A stretch of DNA of 64,000 bases from Flavivirga eckloniae (lineage in GTDB: Bacteria > Bacteroidota > Bacteroidia > Flavobacteriales > Flavobacteriaceae): positions 1,696,001 through 1,760,000 of the forward strand of contig NZ_CP025791.1 in NCBI RefSeq assembly GCF_002886045.1, read 5' to 3'. The notes beneath the pieces are model-generated. The model was not told the DNA's origin, did no database searches, and saw only the letters and a program-made list of their open reading frames with translations. A program made the translations under genes and the position numbers. Positions 1-9,916 of this stretch are shown piece by piece (the stretch's first letter is position 1; every line of letters begins with the position of its first letter).

Positions 1-1
1 T

Positions 2-757
2 TTACTTAAAGAGACCTGGAAAAAACATGGTTTCGAAAACCTGAACAGCCATAAGGTCTACTCTTTTACTGCAAACGATACTTGGAAGGGGCTTATGGGA
101 AGAATGGGGAAACCCTGGCCGGAAGCCAAGTCTAAATTAAAGCTAAAATATGCTATAAATACTTTTGATAGTCAGGTGGAATTTTTAAACGGCAAAAAGG
201 AAAACACTTTAGCAGGTTTACAAAGCTGGCAATATTATGAAAAAACCCCAGAATCGGATATTGGGTTTACAACATACAATAAACGTATTGCTTTTGGTCT
301 TTCGGCCTATCATTATTTTTTCGAAATGCTGGACCGTCTAAAAAATGCTCCTATTATCTCTTACGCAGGTGAAAAAACATTTAATAGCAAACAATACCAT
401 TTAATTTTTGTTACATGGAAAGATGCCAAACCACATATGCAACACGATCAGTACCTGTTATGGATAAATGCCGAAACCCAACTTTTAGAATATGCCGTAT
501 ATTCTCTAAGAGATAATTATTTAAAAATACCCGGATATAAAGCATTTTATGGATCTATAAAATTTAGCGACTACAAAAGCGTCGATGGTATCTTAATTCC
601 GCACAAACAAATCGTGTTTTTAAACCAACCCAGCAGAAAAGATAAGAGCCACCTTCATCAATTAATTGTAGAGGATTTTAAATTCGACGATTTTGATATT
701 AGCGAGTTATATCCAAGTTCGGACATAGCAAAAATTGGAGATAAAAAACTACACTAA
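2..757 (+). CDS. Partial protein, DUF6503-like / lipoprotein-sorting-like fold (5' end missing)
   Basis: The reading frame is open from base 2, so the gene starts left of the window and the Met at 95 is internal. About 250 residues are visible, ending KIGDKKLH. I see no catalytic motif. Alternating beta-strand-rich segments (for example YHLIFVTWKDAKPH, QYLLWINAETQLLEYAVY, GILIPHKQIVFL) resemble the curved antiparallel sheet of LolA/outer-membrane-lipoprotein-sorting-like proteins, many of which in flavobacteria are called DUF6503. The signal peptide would lie outside the window. It is followed after 70 bp by a PKD lipoprotein on the same strand. The family call is from general resemblance only; function is unknown. 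Confidence 0.5.
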   Translation, partial: LLKETWKKHGFENLNSHKVYSFTANDTWKGLMGRMGKPWPEAKSKLKLKYAINTFDSQVEFLNGKKENTLAGLQSWQYYEKTPESDIGFTTYNKRIAFGLSAYHYFFEMLDRLKNAPIISYAGEKTFNSKQYHLIFVTWKDAKPHMQHDQYLLWINAETQLLEYAVYSLRDNYLKIPGYKAFYGSIKFSDYKSVDGILIPHKQIVFLNQPSRKDKSHLHQLIVEDFKFDDFDISELYPSSDIAKIGDKKLH

Positions 758-827
758 AAAATAATACTAACACTAGATTAATTTCGTTAACCCTTTATTA
801 ATGATTAACCCCCCAAATTATAATACT

Positions 828-2309
828 ATGAATAAATTATTAAAATGGCCTATCGTGATATGTTTGATATTATTAACGGCTTGTAGCTCGGATGACAAAC
901 CTCAAGACCCTGATAATGGCAATGATCCCGATACCGAAAACCCTGACACAGAAAATCCGGAAAGTAAAATTAAAACGGTGCTAAAAGCCAGTAGAATTAG
1001 TGGTCCCGCTCCATTGGCAGTTCAATTTAGTACCTTAGGAACTTCTCACGAGAATAACGAGTTGGATACCTTTAGAGAATTAGGATATCACTTTACATTT
1101 GGTGATCCCGCGAGCGGCGTGTGGAAGTTTAGTAACAAATCTAAAAATTCGCAAATTGGCGGCCCCATTGCCTCTCATGTATTTGAATCGAGCGGTGTAT
1201 ACCTCGTTAAAGTGAGAGCTCAAGATAGTGATGGAAACTTTAGTGATGCGTCGATTGAAATTTCGGTAACCGATCCCGATAATGTTTACACCGCTGAGAA
1301 TACGGTAATAATAAGTAAAACCTCTAATGTTTCTGGCGCTCCAAATGGTGCTCTCGAATTAACAAACCAATCCAAGTGGCCTCAATGGGAGTCTGGCAAA
1401 CGTTATTTACTAATGTCTGGTCAAGATTTTACTTCATTTGGACCAATAAACCTAAAAAAGGTTCAAGATGTACAGGTTGGTAAAAACGGTACTGGTTCTA
1501 ATCCTATCGTGGATGAAATTAATATTGAAAGAGGAAGACCTTCTACTACTAATTGGGCTTCTCGTGTGGTTGTTTCAGATTTAAACTCTAAAGCCATAAA
1601 TATCCCTAATACCTCAGAGGATATTTATATTATTAGAGGAACAAATACCAGCTTTTATGTAGGTAATACGATTGAGCATTATGTTAAGAGTGGTTCTGCA
1701 AATGAATCTGATAGCATGCGCTTTCCAAAGAATATATTTATGTATGAAGCAACCAATACTTCGCCTACAACAGGTTTTAACTCCTATGTATTATCGAAAG
1801 GTTTTAGTATGATGGGTACAGAATTGGCTAATCCTTCACAACATAATATAAGACCAAAATATACTGTTAACACTTTTATTGGTCATAATTATTTTTACAA
1901 TGCTGGGCCTACTCATCATAATATTAAACTGCACAGTGATGGTGTAATACTAAATGAAGATGAAACATTGGCCAAAAATGGTTTGGAAGGTGCAAGTCGT
2001 TGGATTGTTGTTGCTAATAACACCTTTGGTGACGGCACTGTTCAAAAAAACCCATGGTCTGTTACATTCGATCCTCAAAACTCTTCGAGTGCAGAAGGAG
2101 TACATGATGTTATTGTAGAAAATAATATTTTCAAGTCCGACTTTTTAGTTGAAACTATTTTAGGGGGACGTAACCTTACCGAAAGAGGAAATTCAAGTTC
2201 TGGAGAGTATAAAACGGTAACAGGTCAAAATGTAAATTCATTACCAGAAACATGGGATGGGCCTTATTATTTAGATGCTCAATTAATACTACCTGATGCT
2301 CCTAACTAA
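828..2309 (+). CDS. PKD-domain lipoprotein with beta-helix-like C-terminal part
   Basis: I chose the ATG at 828 rather than 801 because it gives a normal short lipoprotein signal peptide (MNKLLKWPIVICLILLTACSS, lipobox LTAC). The signal is followed by an acidic Asp/Pro/Asn-rich linker, typical of surface-exposed Bacteroidota lipoproteins. Residues of roughly 50-150 form a PKD-type domain (GPAPLAVQFST, YHFTFGDP, HVFESSGVYLVKVRAQDSDG). The rest has repeated short strands with Asn-rich turns (WIVVANNTFGDG, DVIVENNIFKSD) that look like a right-handed parallel beta-helix, so a role in binding or processing polysaccharide is possible. No catalytic residues could be assigned. The gene ends convergent to the RND gene, with a hairpin in between. 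Confidence 0.65.
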   Translation: MNKLLKWPIVICLILLTACSSDDKPQDPDNGNDPDTENPDTENPESKIKTVLKASRISGPAPLAVQFSTLGTSHENNELDTFRELGYHFTFGDPASGVWKFSNKSKNSQIGGPIASHVFESSGVYLVKVRAQDSDGNFSDASIEISVTDPDNVYTAENTVIISKTSNVSGAPNGALELTNQSKWPQWESGKRYLLMSGQDFTSFGPINLKKVQDVQVGKNGTGSNPIVDEINIERGRPSTTNWASRVVVSDLNSKAINIPNTSEDIYIIRGTNTSFYVGNTIEHYVKSGSANESDSMRFPKNIFMYEATNTSPTTGFNSYVLSKGFSMMGTELANPSQHNIRPKYTVNTFIGHNYFYNAGPTHHNIKLHSDGVILNEDETLAKNGLEGASRWIVVANNTFGDGTVQKNPWSVTFDPQNSSSAEGVHDVIVENNIFKSDFLVETILGGRNLTERGNSSSGEYKTVTGQNVNSLPETWDGPYYLDAQLILPDAPN

Positions 2310-2339
2310 TGATTAATTAACAAATATTATTCATTTAAT

Positions 2340-2373
2340 AAGACCTGTCAGGTTTTAAAACCTGATAGGTCTT
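2340..2373. terminator. Bidirectional hairpin between convergent genes
   Basis: Two 17-nt arms (2340-2356 and 2357-2373) pair with one mismatch and no loop (arm AAGACCTGTCAGGTTTT). It sits between the stop at 2309 on the + strand and the stop at 2449 on the minus strand. Short hairpins with this AGACCTGTCAGG core are often dispersed repeats in Bacteroidota, so it may be both a repeat and a terminator. Confidence 0.6.
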
Positions 2374-2448
2374 GAAAACAAAATTAAGAAGGTCGTTTCA
2401 CAATAAGTACAATGATTTTTGAGTCAGTTTTTTTTACTTGCTAAAAAC

Positions 2449-5400
2449 TTAAGCTTTATTTAATGCGGACTTCTTTTTTAAATGAAGCACAGGTAAATAG
2501 AAAAATATTCCTATTAATGAAAATAGCAATCCGCCTATGGATCCAACCGCAAAAGAAAACCAAAATACTTCGTTCTGACCTCCCCAAATAAAGGGAATTA
2601 AACCGACCATAGTAGAAACTATGGTTAATATAACTGGAATGATTTTATAGTTAAAAGCTTTAAAATATAATGATTGCGTGTTTCTTCTTGGATATTGTTT
2701 TTTTAAGTTATTGTAATCGTTAATTATATACAATGCAGAGTTTACACTAATTCCGCATAGTAGAATAAATGCGGCATAACCTCCTTGGTCAAAATTAAAA
2801 TCAAAAAGGTAAAAGGTTAAAAACACACCTATAAATGATATGGGAATCATACTTATAATAACTAAAGGTTGTCTTAATGACTCTAGCAGTATGGCACATA
2901 TAAAGAAGATAATAAAGATGACCACAAATAAATAGTAGTATTGTTGTTTATCCTTCTTATTCCATCGATTATAGGACGCTTCTAGTACACGATATCCTAT
3001 TGGAAGCTTTGTCTCTAGTTTTTCCACATGGCGTTCTCTTACTTTTTTTGCCAAGGGTGGCGTTCCCAAAAAATTGTAAGCAACCGCTAATCGATACTGC
3101 TGATTAATTTTTTTAATAACATTACCCGTTTTCTTTTTTTCGATAGATGCTAATTGGTTTAATTTATACTGATTGCCATGAATACTAATTGGTGTATGTC
3201 TTAAATCCCAAACATTAAACTTCTGATAATTATTTGAAACCAATTTTACTTGCTGTAATTCGTGATCTTTAACAATTGAGGTTAGTGTTCCTGAATGTAC
3301 TTGATTTTTTAAATAACCATATAATTGATTTTGAGAAACACCTGTCATCGCCAGTCGTTGCTCATCAAAATCAAGGTAATATTCATTTAATGTAGTATTA
3401 CCCCATCCCCCACTGGTTATCTCTACGTCCTTAACTCTTGACGATGATTCGTTTATAAGTTGTTCCTTTAGCAACTCTGCATAGCTATATAGATTATCGT
3501 AATTATAGCCTTCTAATTCTATTCTATTGCTTTTATAACCTGTTCCTAAAGCATTAGAAAAACCACGCCCAACGCCAGTAACAGACCAATCCAGACCGCC
3601 AAGACTAATTGCTTTAGATTCCAGCATACTTTTTAATGTATAAGGAAAAGAGCTGAACTCGAACTCATCTTTAAAATAAATAGAGATATTTGAGTTTTTA
3701 TAACTATTAATTCGAGTTTCATAAAGTGCCACTTCTTTAAACCGCCCTATATAGTTTTCCATTTTTTGAATAACCTCATTAAGCTGTTTAATGGTACAAC
3801 CGTCTGGCATACGTCCTGTTACTCTTAGCGTAGTACGTTCTGGTTCATTATAGTATGAGTTTTCAAAAACGTCTTCGGTAAATAGTCGTAAAGAACCTCC
3901 AAGAACCTTTTCTAAAGTAGGTTTTATTTCATTATAAAACCATTCTGTTCCCAAAGTATCATTATATGTTTTGGTAAAGAAACCATCACCTTCCATCTCT
4001 CTTGGCAATAAATGTATTGGTAACCCAAACCCTAAAATAAAAAGAAGTATAAATCCCCATTTAAATTGAGGTTTGCGCATCCACATTATCGTATTAGCGT
4101 AATGTTTGGTAAATTTATAAATACGTCGCTTACGCTTTCTGGAAAACTTAATCCGCTTATTTCTTAACTTCATTTTTTCCAATAAAGCAGGTATATAATA
4201 CAAAGAAATAAATAGAGACACACCAATATTAATAGCAATAACTAAAGCAAAATCCCATAAATTAATACGTTGCTTTTCTTCTAATAGAAAAATGACTACT
4301 AAGGCACCAATCGTAGTTAAAGTTGCAGCCAAAATAGCTAAAAAAGCTTTTTTATTGCCTTTGTTCCTTAAATGGTCAATCATAATAATACTATTATCTA
4401 TGATGATTCCAAAGGAAATCGTAATGCCTGCAAAAGAATATAGTTGAAGCTCAATTTTAAATATATAGTAAAAAATAACAGCTATTAGCAGATTGGTTAC
4501 AATACTTAAAAATAATATAGCAGAGTATTTAAAACTCCTGTTAATCAATACAATTAAGACCAATAAAATTAAAAAGGAAAAAAGGGTTCTGGTTTTTATT
4601 TTCTGTAATTCCTCAACTATATATTCTGTAGTATCTTGTGTTAATTTTATAGCATATCCGCTAGAAATATCTTTTTTTATAGTTTCAACAATACGCTTAA
4701 CCCTTTTTACTAATTCAATAGTATTAACTCCCTTTTCTGCATAAACCACCATATTAACTGTATTGAGTCCATTAACTCTATAATAAGCTCTTACAGCCCC
4801 CTCTTTATACCTTACGCTTGCTAAATCATCAAGATAGATTATTCTGCTTTTTATTTTCTTTATAGGAATCTTTCCCCATACTATATCGCCTTCTGGCTTT
4901 TGTACTAAAACTAAAGATATTTCATGAACAGCATCGCTATGTTGAGAAACTAAAGCCCCATGCCCTAATTCATGTTTTTGAAGGTATTGATTAATCCCAG
5001 ATTGAATATCGTTTACAGATATACTTAGCTGTGCTAATTTTTTTGAGTCGTATTCTATAACCCACTCAAATGGTGCTGCTCCGTAAACATTAATTTGATT
5101 AACACCTTTTATAGTTGCAAGTTTGGGTGTTATGTTATTTTCTGTAAACTTTTTTATATAATAAGCACTTTCGTTGGCATTGATGCTATAAGACAAAATC
5201 GGTTTTTTGTTTTCATTAGCACCACTTAATGATAATTGTGGATAGCTAACACCTTCTGGTAATTCGGAATAACTCTGGCGGATTAAACTTGCTACTTCAA
5301 AACGCGTAGCATCCATGTCTGCATTTTTCTTAAAATCTATAGAAATAGTACCGCTTCCTTTGTTAGATTTAGAGCTTATTTTTTTTACTCCTTTTATTGT

Positions 5401-5604
5401 GTTAAATACGCCTTCTAATTTAGAAGTTACCTCTTGCTCTATCACTTTTGAAGAAACATCCTGCCAATTAAAATCTACATGTAAAGACGGATTCGCTTTT
5501 GTTGGGGTTAATTGAACACTTAATAATGGGATTAAACTAGCTCCTATTATAGCCAAACACAGAAAGATAGTAAGAATGGAGAAGGATGTTAGTTTAGACC
5601 TCAT
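2449..5604 (-). CDS. RND-family efflux permease (AcrB/CzcA-like), copy 1
   Basis: At 1051 residues this has the usual RND permease length and layout: TM1 near residues 8-28, a large periplasmic loop, a TM block (about 340-500), a second periplasmic loop and a final TM block. In TM4 the motif GIIIDNSIIMIDH places the proton-relay Asp at about residue 403. It would be an inner-membrane proton-driven pump working with an HlyD-type adaptor and a TolC-type channel. Neither is adjacent here; the only copies in the window lie 5-13 kb away at 17514-18584 and 10897-12411, next to a second permease. It follows the signal peptidase gene after 55 bp on the same strand, so the two are probably cotranscribed. 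The substrate is unknown; context suggests a peptide or lipid-type exporter. Confidence 0.85.
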   Translation of the reverse strand: MRSKLTSFSILTIFLCLAIIGASLIPLLSVQLTPTKANPSLHVDFNWQDVSSKVIEQEVTSKLEGVFNTIKGVKKISSKSNKGSGTISIDFKKNADMDATRFEVASLIRQSYSELPEGVSYPQLSLSGANENKKPILSYSINANESAYYIKKFTENNITPKLATIKGVNQINVYGAAPFEWVIEYDSKKLAQLSISVNDIQSGINQYLQKHELGHGALVSQHSDAVHEISLVLVQKPEGDIVWGKIPIKKIKSRIIYLDDLASVRYKEGAVRAYYRVNGLNTVNMVVYAEKGVNTIELVKRVKRIVETIKKDISSGYAIKLTQDTTEYIVEELQKIKTRTLFSFLILLVLIVLINRSFKYSAILFLSIVTNLLIAVIFYYIFKIELQLYSFAGITISFGIIIDNSIIMIDHLRNKGNKKAFLAILAATLTTIGALVVIFLLEEKQRINLWDFALVIAINIGVSLFISLYYIPALLEKMKLRNKRIKFSRKRKRRIYKFTKHYANTIMWMRKPQFKWGFILLFILGFGLPIHLLPREMEGDGFFTKTYNDTLGTEWFYNEIKPTLEKVLGGSLRLFTEDVFENSYYNEPERTTLRVTGRMPDGCTIKQLNEVIQKMENYIGRFKEVALYETRINSYKNSNISIYFKDEFEFSSFPYTLKSMLESKAISLGGLDWSVTGVGRGFSNALGTGYKSNRIELEGYNYDNLYSYAELLKEQLINESSSRVKDVEITSGGWGNTTLNEYYLDFDEQRLAMTGVSQNQLYGYLKNQVHSGTLTSIVKDHELQQVKLVSNNYQKFNVWDLRHTPISIHGNQYKLNQLASIEKKKTGNVIKKINQQYRLAVAYNFLGTPPLAKKVRERHVEKLETKLPIGYRVLEASYNRWNKKDKQQYYYLFVVIFIIFFICAILLESLRQPLVIISMIPISFIGVFLTFYLFDFNFDQGGYAAFILLCGISVNSALYIINDYNNLKKQYPRRNTQSLYFKAFNYKIIPVILTIVSTMVGLIPFIWGGQNEVFWFSFAVGSIGGLLFSLIGIFFYLPVLHLKKKSALNKA

Positions 5605-5659
5605 GTTTATTTACAATAACTACTCATTTAATATTTTTTAGCTTAGATAATGATCTATA

Positions 5660-6832
5660 CTAATTTACACTTTTAAACAACCGATCCCATCTAAATTCAT
5701 CTCTGTAATTGGAAAATAAAACACATTGTACCTTACTAATGATAGACTCTTCTGGTATAAATCCGATAAATCTGGAATCGAAAGATCCTTTTCTATTATC
5801 CCCCATCATAAAATAATAATTCTGTTTAAAAGTATAGGTGTGTTGTTCTTTTCCATTAATAAAATAAGAAAATGCTCTTTTTTTTATGCTTACGCCTTCG
5901 TGCAAATTTATGGTTGTGTTGTAAAGAGCAAATGTTTCTTCATTTAAATTTATTTTCATTCCTTTTTTAGGAACGACAACTGGTCCTAAGCTATCGGGCG
6001 TCCAGTGATGATGATTAGGTTTTACAAAAAGTTTATCTTCTTTTTTAAATGTTTTTTCAACTGGATGTAATGAATCAATACATTTTAAATGCTTTATTTT
6101 ATTTAACTCATCATAGGTAAGTTGTATCATAAAAAAAGAAGCATTTTCTGTATCTCTACTAAAAACTCTATTAATTTTTAAAGAGTCTATTTTTCTGTAT
6201 AGCGCCTTACTGTCTCTTGCTATAAAACGATATGTATTACGTATGGTTCCAGCATATTCCTGCTTTATATCATTTATATAAATACGTCCTTCTTCAATAA
6301 TTAATGTATCTCCAGCAATACCTATACATCGTTTTGCAAAAGAGTTATTAGATCTAAAGTTTTTGTATACTAAAACATCTCCATTTTTTATTGTTGATGT
6401 ACCAGATAAGCGTTTATAATCCCACCAATTGACTTTCATGGAATCTCTTGCTTTTTTATTGAAATAAAAAGCAATATTTACTAAAGGAATTTCAAAAGGG
6501 GATCTGGGTAAAATAGGTCCGTATTTTAATTTATTAACGACTATAACATCTCCTGGGAACAATGTATCTTCCATAGAAGAACTTGGGATTTTGTAGATAT
6601 CGAAGGTAAATAGTTTTATGCTTATGGCTATAGAGAAAATAAACAGGATTAAAAAACTTGCTCTAAGACTTTTTTTTAAGAATTGGGGCTTAACTAATTT
6701 TAAGAATTTGTTTATACTGTAATGTATTATGACTATAATTATAATCAGAAAACTTAGCCATATTAAATTTAAGAATAATAATAAACTAATAATTAAAAAT
6801 GTTAATAGCTTAAAAGAATATTTATTTTTCAT
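5660..6832 (-). CDS. lepB: Signal peptidase I (S26 family) with long insertion
   Basis: This is a type I signal peptidase, which cleaves signal peptides on the outer face of the inner membrane. Two hydrophobic stretches (about residues 10-37 and 57-77) precede the nucleophile box IPSSSMEDTLFPGD (Ser86). The general-base Lys lies in FAKRCIGIAGDTL (Lys167), and the C-terminal box MMGDNRKGSFDSR is present, so all catalytic boxes are intact. At 390 residues it is longer than the E. coli enzyme, with about 100 extra residues between the Lys box and the GDNR box, as is common in Bacteroidota. It lies between the NVEALA-peptide gene group and an RND permease on the same strand, so it may be a dedicated processing enzyme rather than the housekeeping copy; that is inference. 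Confidence 0.9.
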   Translation of the reverse strand: MKNKYSFKLLTFLIISLLLFLNLIWLSFLIIIIVIIHYSINKFLKLVKPQFLKKSLRASFLILFIFSIAISIKLFTFDIYKIPSSSMEDTLFPGDVIVVNKLKYGPILPRSPFEIPLVNIAFYFNKKARDSMKVNWWDYKRLSGTSTIKNGDVLVYKNFRSNNSFAKRCIGIAGDTLIIEEGRIYINDIKQEYAGTIRNTYRFIARDSKALYRKIDSLKINRVFSRDTENASFFMIQLTYDELNKIKHLKCIDSLHPVEKTFKKEDKLFVKPNHHHWTPDSLGPVVVPKKGMKINLNEETFALYNTTINLHEGVSIKKRAFSYFINGKEQHTYTFKQNYYFMMGDNRKGSFDSRFIGFIPEESIISKVQCVLFSNYRDEFRWDRLFKSVN

Positions 6833-7083
6833 TAATTATGTTGAACTTTATGTAAGTTAGAAGATTATGACATAAGTGTTAACAATAATTTCTTAATTAA
6901 GGCCATCTAAAATTGTTTAGTTTTACCCAATTTGTGCTCCAATGATAATTGCTTATAGCAAAACATTATATTGATCTTTTATACCTAAAAAATATATGTG
7001 CTAAAGAAAAGGCTCATCGCAAAACAATATTTAATTCATCTAATTAAATATTTAATAGTTCAAGGTAAAGAATCATAGTAACG

Positions 7084-8217
7084 TTATCTTAGTTTTGCAA
7101 TAATTAAAATAGGATTGTCATCTTCCTTGCATTTAAGTTCATTTCTTTTGTTTTCGGTTAAATCAATGGGAGAAACAAAATCAACAATACACTCTTTATC
7201 AATATATTTGGGCCAAAAACTAGGAAACTCATTAATCAAATCATTTTTAATTCCAAAACTATTTTTTTTATTATTAAGATAGTCATCTTCAGTAAATTTT
7301 TGATGGTATATAAATTTATTTTCATCTTTAGTAAATAAACCTTTATACATGGCATTATCATAATCATAACTAATGAAAAAATAATTAGAAGTTTCACTAA
7401 TACCAATTGGTCTAATTTTCGTTCTTAATTTATTGCCTCCAATTATACTTACGGCATCTTTAGTACTCATTTCATAATCACCTAAACTAATATTCCAGTG
7501 TGGAATTAATTCATTTTTAGTAACTTGATAAATAGTGTCAATAAACGGTTCTTTATAAAATACTTTATTATTCATTAGATACGGTTTTCCTACATAAAAC
7601 AAAGCTTGCTTTAAATTTGAATAGCTTACATTATTTCTAGATTTAAATGATTTAACTTTAGTAAATGTTGAGTCGAAAACAGCTAACATAGTTCTATTTT
7701 CTTCTTCATACATTTGTTTTTGAGGCACAAAAAAATATCCTTCGTTATTTTTACAAATTCCAGCGGGAGGAAATGTTAGATTTATTTTTTCAATAAACTT
7801 ACCTTTATAATTAAATACCTTTATAGATTCATAATCGGAGATATATAAATATTCATTTACAGGGTCAACGTGAATACTCATAATAGCATTGTATTCATGA
7901 GGTCCATTACCAACGGCATTAATTTTATTAGAGAAATTTCCTTTTCTATCAAATATTAGAATTGTTTTCTTTGATCTAAAAATGATATTCTTTTCGTCTA
8001 TATGAATCAAATCTGGCATAGGTCCAATTATAGAATGCATATTCGTTTCTAATAATACAATCTCAGTGTCATTTGCTATTTTAGATAAAAAGCAATTTAT
8101 AGAAGATTTTTTTGGGTTAATTTCTAATACCGGAATTGAATTTTTATTTTTTGAATTGCATTGAACAAAAGAAAAAAAGCAAAGCGCCAAAAAAAAACTA
8201 TAAATTACTAAACGCAT
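7084..8217 (-). CDS. 6-bladed beta-propeller lipoprotein (DUF5128/BF3164 type)
   Basis: The N-terminus is a lipoprotein signal (FFSFVQCNS, Cys20). The body carries the marker of Bacteroidota 6-bladed propellers, a GxGPxEY element (AVGNGPHEYNAIMSIHVDP), followed by regular blades (EYLYISDYESIKVFN, GYFFVPQKQM). These proteins are typically found with NVEALA-type peptides and thioredoxin-like lipoproteins, as here. The start overlaps the end of the upstream gene by 20 bp, so the two are translationally coupled. It is AT- and Lys/Asn-rich like its two upstream partners. The role is unknown; binding of a peptide or surface ligand is a reasonable guess. Confidence 0.75.
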   Translation of the reverse strand: MRLVIYSFFLALCFFSFVQCNSKNKNSIPVLEINPKKSSINCFLSKIANDTEIVLLETNMHSIIGPMPDLIHIDEKNIIFRSKKTILIFDRKGNFSNKINAVGNGPHEYNAIMSIHVDPVNEYLYISDYESIKVFNYKGKFIEKINLTFPPAGICKNNEGYFFVPQKQMYEEENRTMLAVFDSTFTKVKSFKSRNNVSYSNLKQALFYVGKPYLMNNKVFYKEPFIDTIYQVTKNELIPHWNISLGDYEMSTKDAVSIIGGNKLRTKIRPIGISETSNYFFISYDYDNAMYKGLFTKDENKFIYHQKFTEDDYLNNKKNSFGIKNDLINEFPSFWPKYIDKECIVDFVSPIDLTENKRNELKCKEDDNPILIIAKLR

Positions 8218-8650
8218 CTAGCCCTGGTTTTTGAAAAAAAATCGATTCTACCTTGTTTAAAGTACAATTATTAAAAATTACTGTAGGATATATTGAATTT
8301 TTATAATTAGAATATTTATTGTCATAATCTATAAATATATTAGAATGATTTTCTACATCAATTTTAGTCTTATTTTTTAGCATCTTTATAGATTGAACAT
8401 TAGTTAACAAAAACAAATATTTAGGATTTTTATAGTTTTCTTTGAAAAAATTTTCGGCTACTGTGATGCAACCAGCGCAGCCTGTACCAGGTAATATTAT
8501 TATTTTTTCATAGCACGTATCCATATTCGACAATAATTCATTTGTTTGAATAATTAATTGATCATTATTTTCCTTTTTTTTATCTGACTTACAACTAATA
8601 AATAAGATTATATATAGGATTATGTATAAATTATAAATTTTATTATTCAT
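8198..8650 (-). CDS. Thioredoxin-like lipoprotein with CAGC motif
   Basis: A 150-residue protein with a lipobox (LFISCKSD, Cys20) and one predicted redox motif, TGCAGCITVAENFF, at the start of a helix. This is the position and shape expected for a thioredoxin-fold CxxC active site (C-A-G-C). The rest (YLFLLTNV, then SIYPTVIFNN with the cis-Pro-like TP/YP element) fits a small TlpA/redoxin-like domain facing the periplasm. It overlaps its neighbours by 4 bp upstream and 20 bp downstream. Because the nearby NVEALA peptide has four Cys in its predicted mature part, a role in its disulfide formation or reduction is an attractive inference. Confidence 0.6.
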   Translation of the reverse strand: MNNKIYNLYIILYIILFISCKSDKKKENNDQLIIQTNELLSNMDTCYEKIIILPGTGCAGCITVAENFFKENYKNPKYLFLLTNVQSIKMLKNKTKIDVENHSNIFIDYDNKYSNYKNSIYPTVIFNNCTLNKVESIFFQKPGLDAFSNL

Positions 8651-9780
8651 GATTTTAAAAGTTTATAAACATCAAAACTCAATATATCTTCGTCGGAAAA
8701 ACTCTTTCTATTTTGAATCATAAATCCATCAGAAGAAACATGCAAAGAATTAATATCTTTTAAGGAAAAATCTATCTTATTCTTAAATACTTTTTCTCCA
8801 ACAATATTTAATTTTTCATCTAAAATAATTACAGACATATCTCGAGTGTATTCTTCACCTTCAACATATTTAGAAGGTAGTAATGATACCCTATAATATA
8901 CTTTGTTATATTCATCATATAAAACACAAAAATAAAACCCGTTTTCAACTACAAATTGAAAATTATTCTTGTTTTTAAAATCATCAAAGTTATTTATTGA
9001 TTTAATATACTCACTCCCAGCGCAATATTTTTCGTCATTTTTGAAATCTTTGGTGGAAAATAGCTTGTGTGAAGCCGGAAAATTAAAAATAAATGCATTT
9101 TTAACTGGATTATATGTATAGGTTACTGCCATTCTATAATTGTATCCCCCAAAAAAAAGTTTAGAATATATTTCTGGAAAACGATACAAATATTTAATAT
9201 TAGAAAAAGAAGAATCAATTTTGGCAACACAATTATAAGATAATTTTGCTTTTTCCCTATCTTTCCGTCCACCTACAAGATAGATTGATCCATTATTATA
9301 TGTAATAGGTGAATGTGATGTAGGCATTGCGTAAAAGCCGTTATTTTCTTTTTTTAATGGTATCGTAATTTTTTTAATTATAGTCCCCAAACTATCTTGA
9401 AGCGTTAACCTTTTTGACCAATATTCATAAGTTAAAATCTTATTCCAAGATATAATTTCAAAACCTGTTATTTTTTTAGGATCGGTTAGTTTTATTTTTC
9501 TATTGAGTTTTTTACTATTATATTCATAACAATAAACAGTATTATTGTATTGATTTAAAAAGGTGAAATATGTAGAATCTTTAATTTTTACATACTTAAC
9601 ATAATCAATTAGGGGAGCAGTTACAGAGTCTAACTTAAATGTTATTGTTTTTTCTTTTTTTAGTGTATATTTCTTATTGAAGGAGTCACAATTATTAATA
9701 TTTTTTTCACGTTCTTTTGTACTACATGCCGTTAAAACAATTAAAAAACATGTGCTGATCAATGTATGTATTACTTTCAT
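8647..9780 (-). CDS. DUF4221-type propeller lipoprotein
   Basis: A lipoprotein signal (LIVLTACSTK, Cys19) is followed by about 355 residues of strand-rich sequence with blade-like repeats (TYFTFLNQYNNTVYCYEY, PITYNNGSIYLVGG, KNAFIFNFPASH). The pattern matches DUF4221-family proteins, which form beta-propellers and are encoded next to NVEALA peptides and BF3164-type propellers. It is the first gene after the peptide gene (136 bp, with hairpins between) and overlaps the thioredoxin-like gene by 4 bp. The family call rests on overall pattern and context, and the function is not known. Confidence 0.6.
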   Translation of the reverse strand: MKVIHTLISTCFLIVLTACSTKEREKNINNCDSFNKKYTLKKEKTITFKLDSVTAPLIDYVKYVKIKDSTYFTFLNQYNNTVYCYEYNSKKLNRKIKLTDPKKITGFEIISWNKILTYEYWSKRLTLQDSLGTIIKKITIPLKKENNGFYAMPTSHSPITYNNGSIYLVGGRKDREKAKLSYNCVAKIDSSFSNIKYLYRFPEIYSKLFFGGYNYRMAVTYTYNPVKNAFIFNFPASHKLFSTKDFKNDEKYCAGSEYIKSINNFDDFKNKNNFQFVVENGFYFCVLYDEYNKVYYRVSLLPSKYVEGEEYTRDMSVIILDEKLNIVGEKVFKNKIDFSLKDINSLHVSSDGFMIQNRKSFSDEDILSFDVYKLLKS

Positions 9781-9828
9781 TATACTTATACTCTTTGGTT
9801 AATAGTATTGTTTGTTAATAATTATAAA

Positions 9829-9910
9829 AGGTGTCTAAATTTATTTTAGTATTCTTATTTCCAAAAAGAACAATGGTTTAAAACACCATTTAAAATTTTT
9901 TTAGACACCT
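9829..9910 (-). terminator. Nested hairpins just after the NVEALA gene (attenuator or terminator)
   Basis: The outer arms are GGTGTCTAAAT on the left (9830-9840) and its near complement TTTAGACACC on the right (about 9900-9909). An inner short stem, AATGGT/ACCATT, lies at about 9872-9890. The structure starts 7 nt after the peptide stop codon and fills most of the gap to the DUF4221 gene. A partial terminator here would make the peptide mRNA more abundant than the mRNA of its partners. Confidence 0.5.
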
Positions 9911-9916
9911 CAATTA

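Noticed and set aside
788-817. C-rich direct repeat (ACCC ... CCCCCC) before the PKD lipoprotein, similar to the PUL operator
   Set aside because: No -7 box at 29 nt, and the site ends only about 11 nt before the chosen ATG, leaving no room for a promoter.
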